Assembly: GCA_017795105.1 (NCBI GenBank)
Contig: CP051247.1
Span: 3,554,001-3,618,000, forward strand
Direction of reading: 5' to 3'
DNA: 64,000 bases
Source: Planctomycetaceae bacterium
GTDB taxonomy: Bacteria > Planctomycetota > Planctomycetia > Planctomycetales > Planctomycetaceae
Shown here in pieces: positions 62,043-64,000 of the stretch; positions within the stretch are counted from its first letter, which is position 1; each line of letters opens with the position of its first letter. Under the pieces are notes generated by a model. That model was not told the origin of the DNA and ran no database searches. It saw only the letters and a program-made list of their open reading frames with translations. A program made the position numbers and the translations under genes.

Positions 62043-64000
62043 TCACGTTGTGGTCGAGGCGACGGCTTGGGTCTGGTCCTCTTCTGTACTTACTTCCAGC
62101 TGGGAAGTCGGGAACTTCTCCGGGAGGAAGTAGGACAAGAGAGCCGGGAGGAAGATCAGGTCGGCGAAGAGAGCCGAGCCGATCGTGAGTGCCCCCATGG
62201 CAGCGAAAATCCGTTGATCACGCATGTCACTGAGAAGCACCGTGGCGAAGCCGACGAGCAGGACCACAGTGGTCAGGATCAAAGCGGTGCCGGTGCTGGT
62301 GAAAGCTTCGGAGATCGCAATGTCGCGGGGGCTTTCCTTCCAGCTTTCCCGGAAGCGGGTGAGGAAGTGAATGGTGTCATCGACGGCAATCCCCAGGCAG
62401 ACGGTGAAGGCACACACGCTGGCAATTTCCAGCGACTGGCCGGTGATCACAAGGAAGGTCGCCGTGACGGCCAGCGGGAACAGGTTCGGAACAACGGAAA
62501 TTAACCCGATGCGAAGCGACTGGTAGGCGATCGACAGGACGATGAAGATAATGACCGTTGCGCTCCCCAGACTGGCCGCGAGGTCGACGACGATCTGGTA
62601 CAGATTCTCCCAGCGCCAGACCGCCGAGCCGGTCAGATCGAAATTGAACGCGGGGTGTTCCGTTTGAACTCGAGTGAGGCCGGCTTCAATTCGTTCGAAG
62701 ACCGGGCCGTACTTTGCGATGCCGAGATCCTGCACACGGAAGTTGACTTCCGCGACGCGGCGTTCCGGTTCATAGAACGCCCGCTTCAAAGATGCCGGCA
62801 ACAATTGCACAAGCGGCATGCGATCGACCGGCTCGCCGGAGCCGGGCAGCACGTCGACGAAGTTCTTCAACGAGATCGGGCTGCCGATGAGCGGCTCGTC
62901 TTCGAGCAGGTCATCGACTTTGGAAATCACGGTCAGGATCTCAGGATCGTTCAACTCCAGCGAGTCATTCCAGCGAATCCTGATCGACGACATTTCGAGT
63001 CCGCCGAAAGCGACGTCCATGTGCTTGATGGCCTGCACCGCTTCCGAAGATTGTGGCAGCGCATTGGCCCGGCGTTCATCCGGACGAAGCGTTAGCGAGA
63101 CCAGCGACAAGGCGATTGTGCAGGCAATCGCCGCGAAGGCGAACTTGCGGGTATGCCCGAGCACGTAGGCGATGACGCCGCTGATTCGCTGGAGGTTGCG
63201 ATCGATCAGGCCTCGTTCGTGCCCTTTGTGAATGTTGCGGCCGAACGGAGTCGAGCAGATGAAGGGGATGGTGAGCACGACCGACAGGAAAGTGAGGAAG
63301 ACGCCGATCACGCAGCACATCCCGAATTCGCGAACGATTTCGTGATGCGCCAGCGAAAGAGAGCCGAAGCCGATGGCCGTGGTCAGTGAAGTCAGCGCGC
63401 AGGCTAAACCGACGTTTACAATCCCGTTTCGTGCGGACTCGCGAACACCGAGTCCGCTGGCCCGCTGCTTGCGGATTTCGACCATCAGATGCACGCCATC
63501 GGTCAGCCCGACCAGACTCAGCAGAACCGGCAGAATAATGTCGTTGAACGGGTTGTCCTGAAACTCGAAGAAATGCAGAATCCCCATCGTCCAGAAGACG
63601 CCGAGCGCGGGAGCGAGAGACACAATGATGACGGCTCGGATGCCACGGAAGAGAACGACCGCCATCGCCAGAATGGTGCCGTAACCGATGAGCTGATACT
63701 TCATTCGGTTCTGCTCCTGCGATTCGATGAACGTCAGGTAGCTCGGAACCTTCCCGGTGACCATCACGTCGATGTCGTTGCCCGGGATATCATCCACCGC
63801 GGCGAGGACTGTTTCTTTAAGCCGCTCGGTCACATCGGCGTCTTCGGTCACGAACAGCCAGTCGAGCTTGATCATCAACAGCAGTGTGTTGCCGTCTTCG
63901 GCCAGCAGCTGCCCGCCGATGAGCGGGTGGTTGACGGCTCGTTCGCGTGCCTCATCGAACTGCCGCTTTGAAGCACGGGAGTCGGGGAGCATCGAATCGC
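62043..64000 (-). CDS. RND/MMPL family transporter, 5' end cut by window
   Basis: At least 652 residues of a large membrane protein; the reading frame is open through the window edge, so the start is beyond 64000. Two membrane domains are visible: YQLIGYGTILAMAVVLFRGI and ILPVLLSLVGLTDGVHLMVE, then later VVDLAASLGSATVIIFIVLS and AVTATFLVITGQSLEIASVC with CLGIAVDDTIHFLTRFRE. The pattern fits hydrophobe/lipid exporters of the MMPL/RND family with a periplasmic domain between. No substrate can be assigned. Confidence 0.88.
   Translation of the reverse strand, partial: DSMLPDSRASKRQFDEARERAVNHPLIGGQLLAEDGNTLLLMIKLDWLFVTEDADVTERLKETVLAAVDDIPGNDIDVMVTGKVPSYLTFIESQEQNRMKYQLIGYGTILAMAVVLFRGIRAVIIVSLAPALGVFWTMGILHFFEFQDNPFNDIILPVLLSLVGLTDGVHLMVEIRKQRASGLGVRESARNGIVNVGLACALTSLTTAIGFGSLSLAHHEIVREFGMCCVIGVFLTFLSVVLTIPFICSTPFGRNIHKGHERGLIDRNLQRISGVIAYVLGHTRKFAFAAIACTIALSLVSLTLRPDERRANALPQSSEAVQAIKHMDVAFGGLEMSSIRIRWNDSLELNDPEILTVISKVDDLLEDEPLIGSPISLKNFVDVLPGSGEPVDRMPLVQLLPASLKRAFYEPERRVAEVNFRVQDLGIAKYGPVFERIEAGLTRVQTEHPAFNFDLTGSAVWRWENLYQIVVDLAASLGSATVIIFIVLSIAYQSLRIGLISVVPNLFPLAVTATFLVITGQSLEIASVCAFTVCLGIAVDDTIHFLTRFRESWKESPRDIAISEAFTSTGTALILTTVVLLVGFATVLLSDMRDQRIFAAMGALTIGSALFADLIFLPALLSYFLPEKFPTSQLEVSTEEDQTQAVASTTT

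Overview
The window looks like a chromosomal segment of a planctomycete, most likely order Planctomycetales; the genus cannot be fixed by eye. GC content is mid-fifties percent by eye. The lineage is suggested by a secreted DUF1080/beta-propeller/cytochrome c fusion with a CXXCH motif, a 65-residue small basic protein, a planctomycete-style RpoD, a secreted FAD oxidoreductase with a golvesin-like C-terminus, EF-hand and TPR secreted proteins, and scattered short operons. No prophage, CRISPR array, rRNA or transposase gene is visible.

Layout. 1-10.4 kb: an uncharacterised gene with a SNF2 helicase, glycogen synthase, a HAD phosphatase, two tandem HD-GYP paralogues, a small secreted protein and an HD-domain protein. 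10.4-13.2 kb: rpsP-trmD-rplS-yraN-hisI, read leftwards and lacking rimM. 14.1-15.8 kb: rpoD. 16.5-22.7 kb: a flagellar block flhA-flhF-flhG-(88-residue membrane protein)-fliA, followed at higher coordinates by ruvX and a PAS-GAF-receiver protein. 25.4-27.2 kb: ychF and a site-2 protease. 27.9-37.8 kb: FAD oxidoreductase, SppA, RecJ and the propeller-cytochrome. 38-46.6 kb: enzyme I, a cystathionine synthase/lyase-type enzyme, a small cytochrome-oxidase accessory operon, a squalene-cyclase-like protein, pyrE and the small basic protein. 46.7-54.3 kb: a 1036-residue TPR protein, YqgE, a cytochrome lipoprotein, an EF-hand protein, tRNA-Gln and a PadR-like regulator. 54.5-58.5 kb: leuA with a leader-peptide attenuator, divergent from an acyl-CoA dehydrogenase. 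58.6-64 kb: a TadE/VWA/TadE trio, a MESH1-like hydrolase and an RND/MMPL transporter cut by the window end.

The most unusual content is intergenic. The longer gaps at 2.8, 15.9, 20.4, 27.2, 39.8, 43.9, 58.6 and 61.6 kb hold palindromic cassettes. Many share a miniature hairpin of the form GC-GNA-GC (loop GAA, GGA or GCA) inside or beside a longer stem. The stem sequence differs between copies but stays self-complementary. A separate family of 96-150 bp elements has hairpin-forming terminal inverted repeats. The second notable feature is a leucine-rich leader peptide followed by a strong terminator upstream of leuA, the layout of ribosome-mediated attenuation, which is classically described in proteobacteria and actinobacteria.
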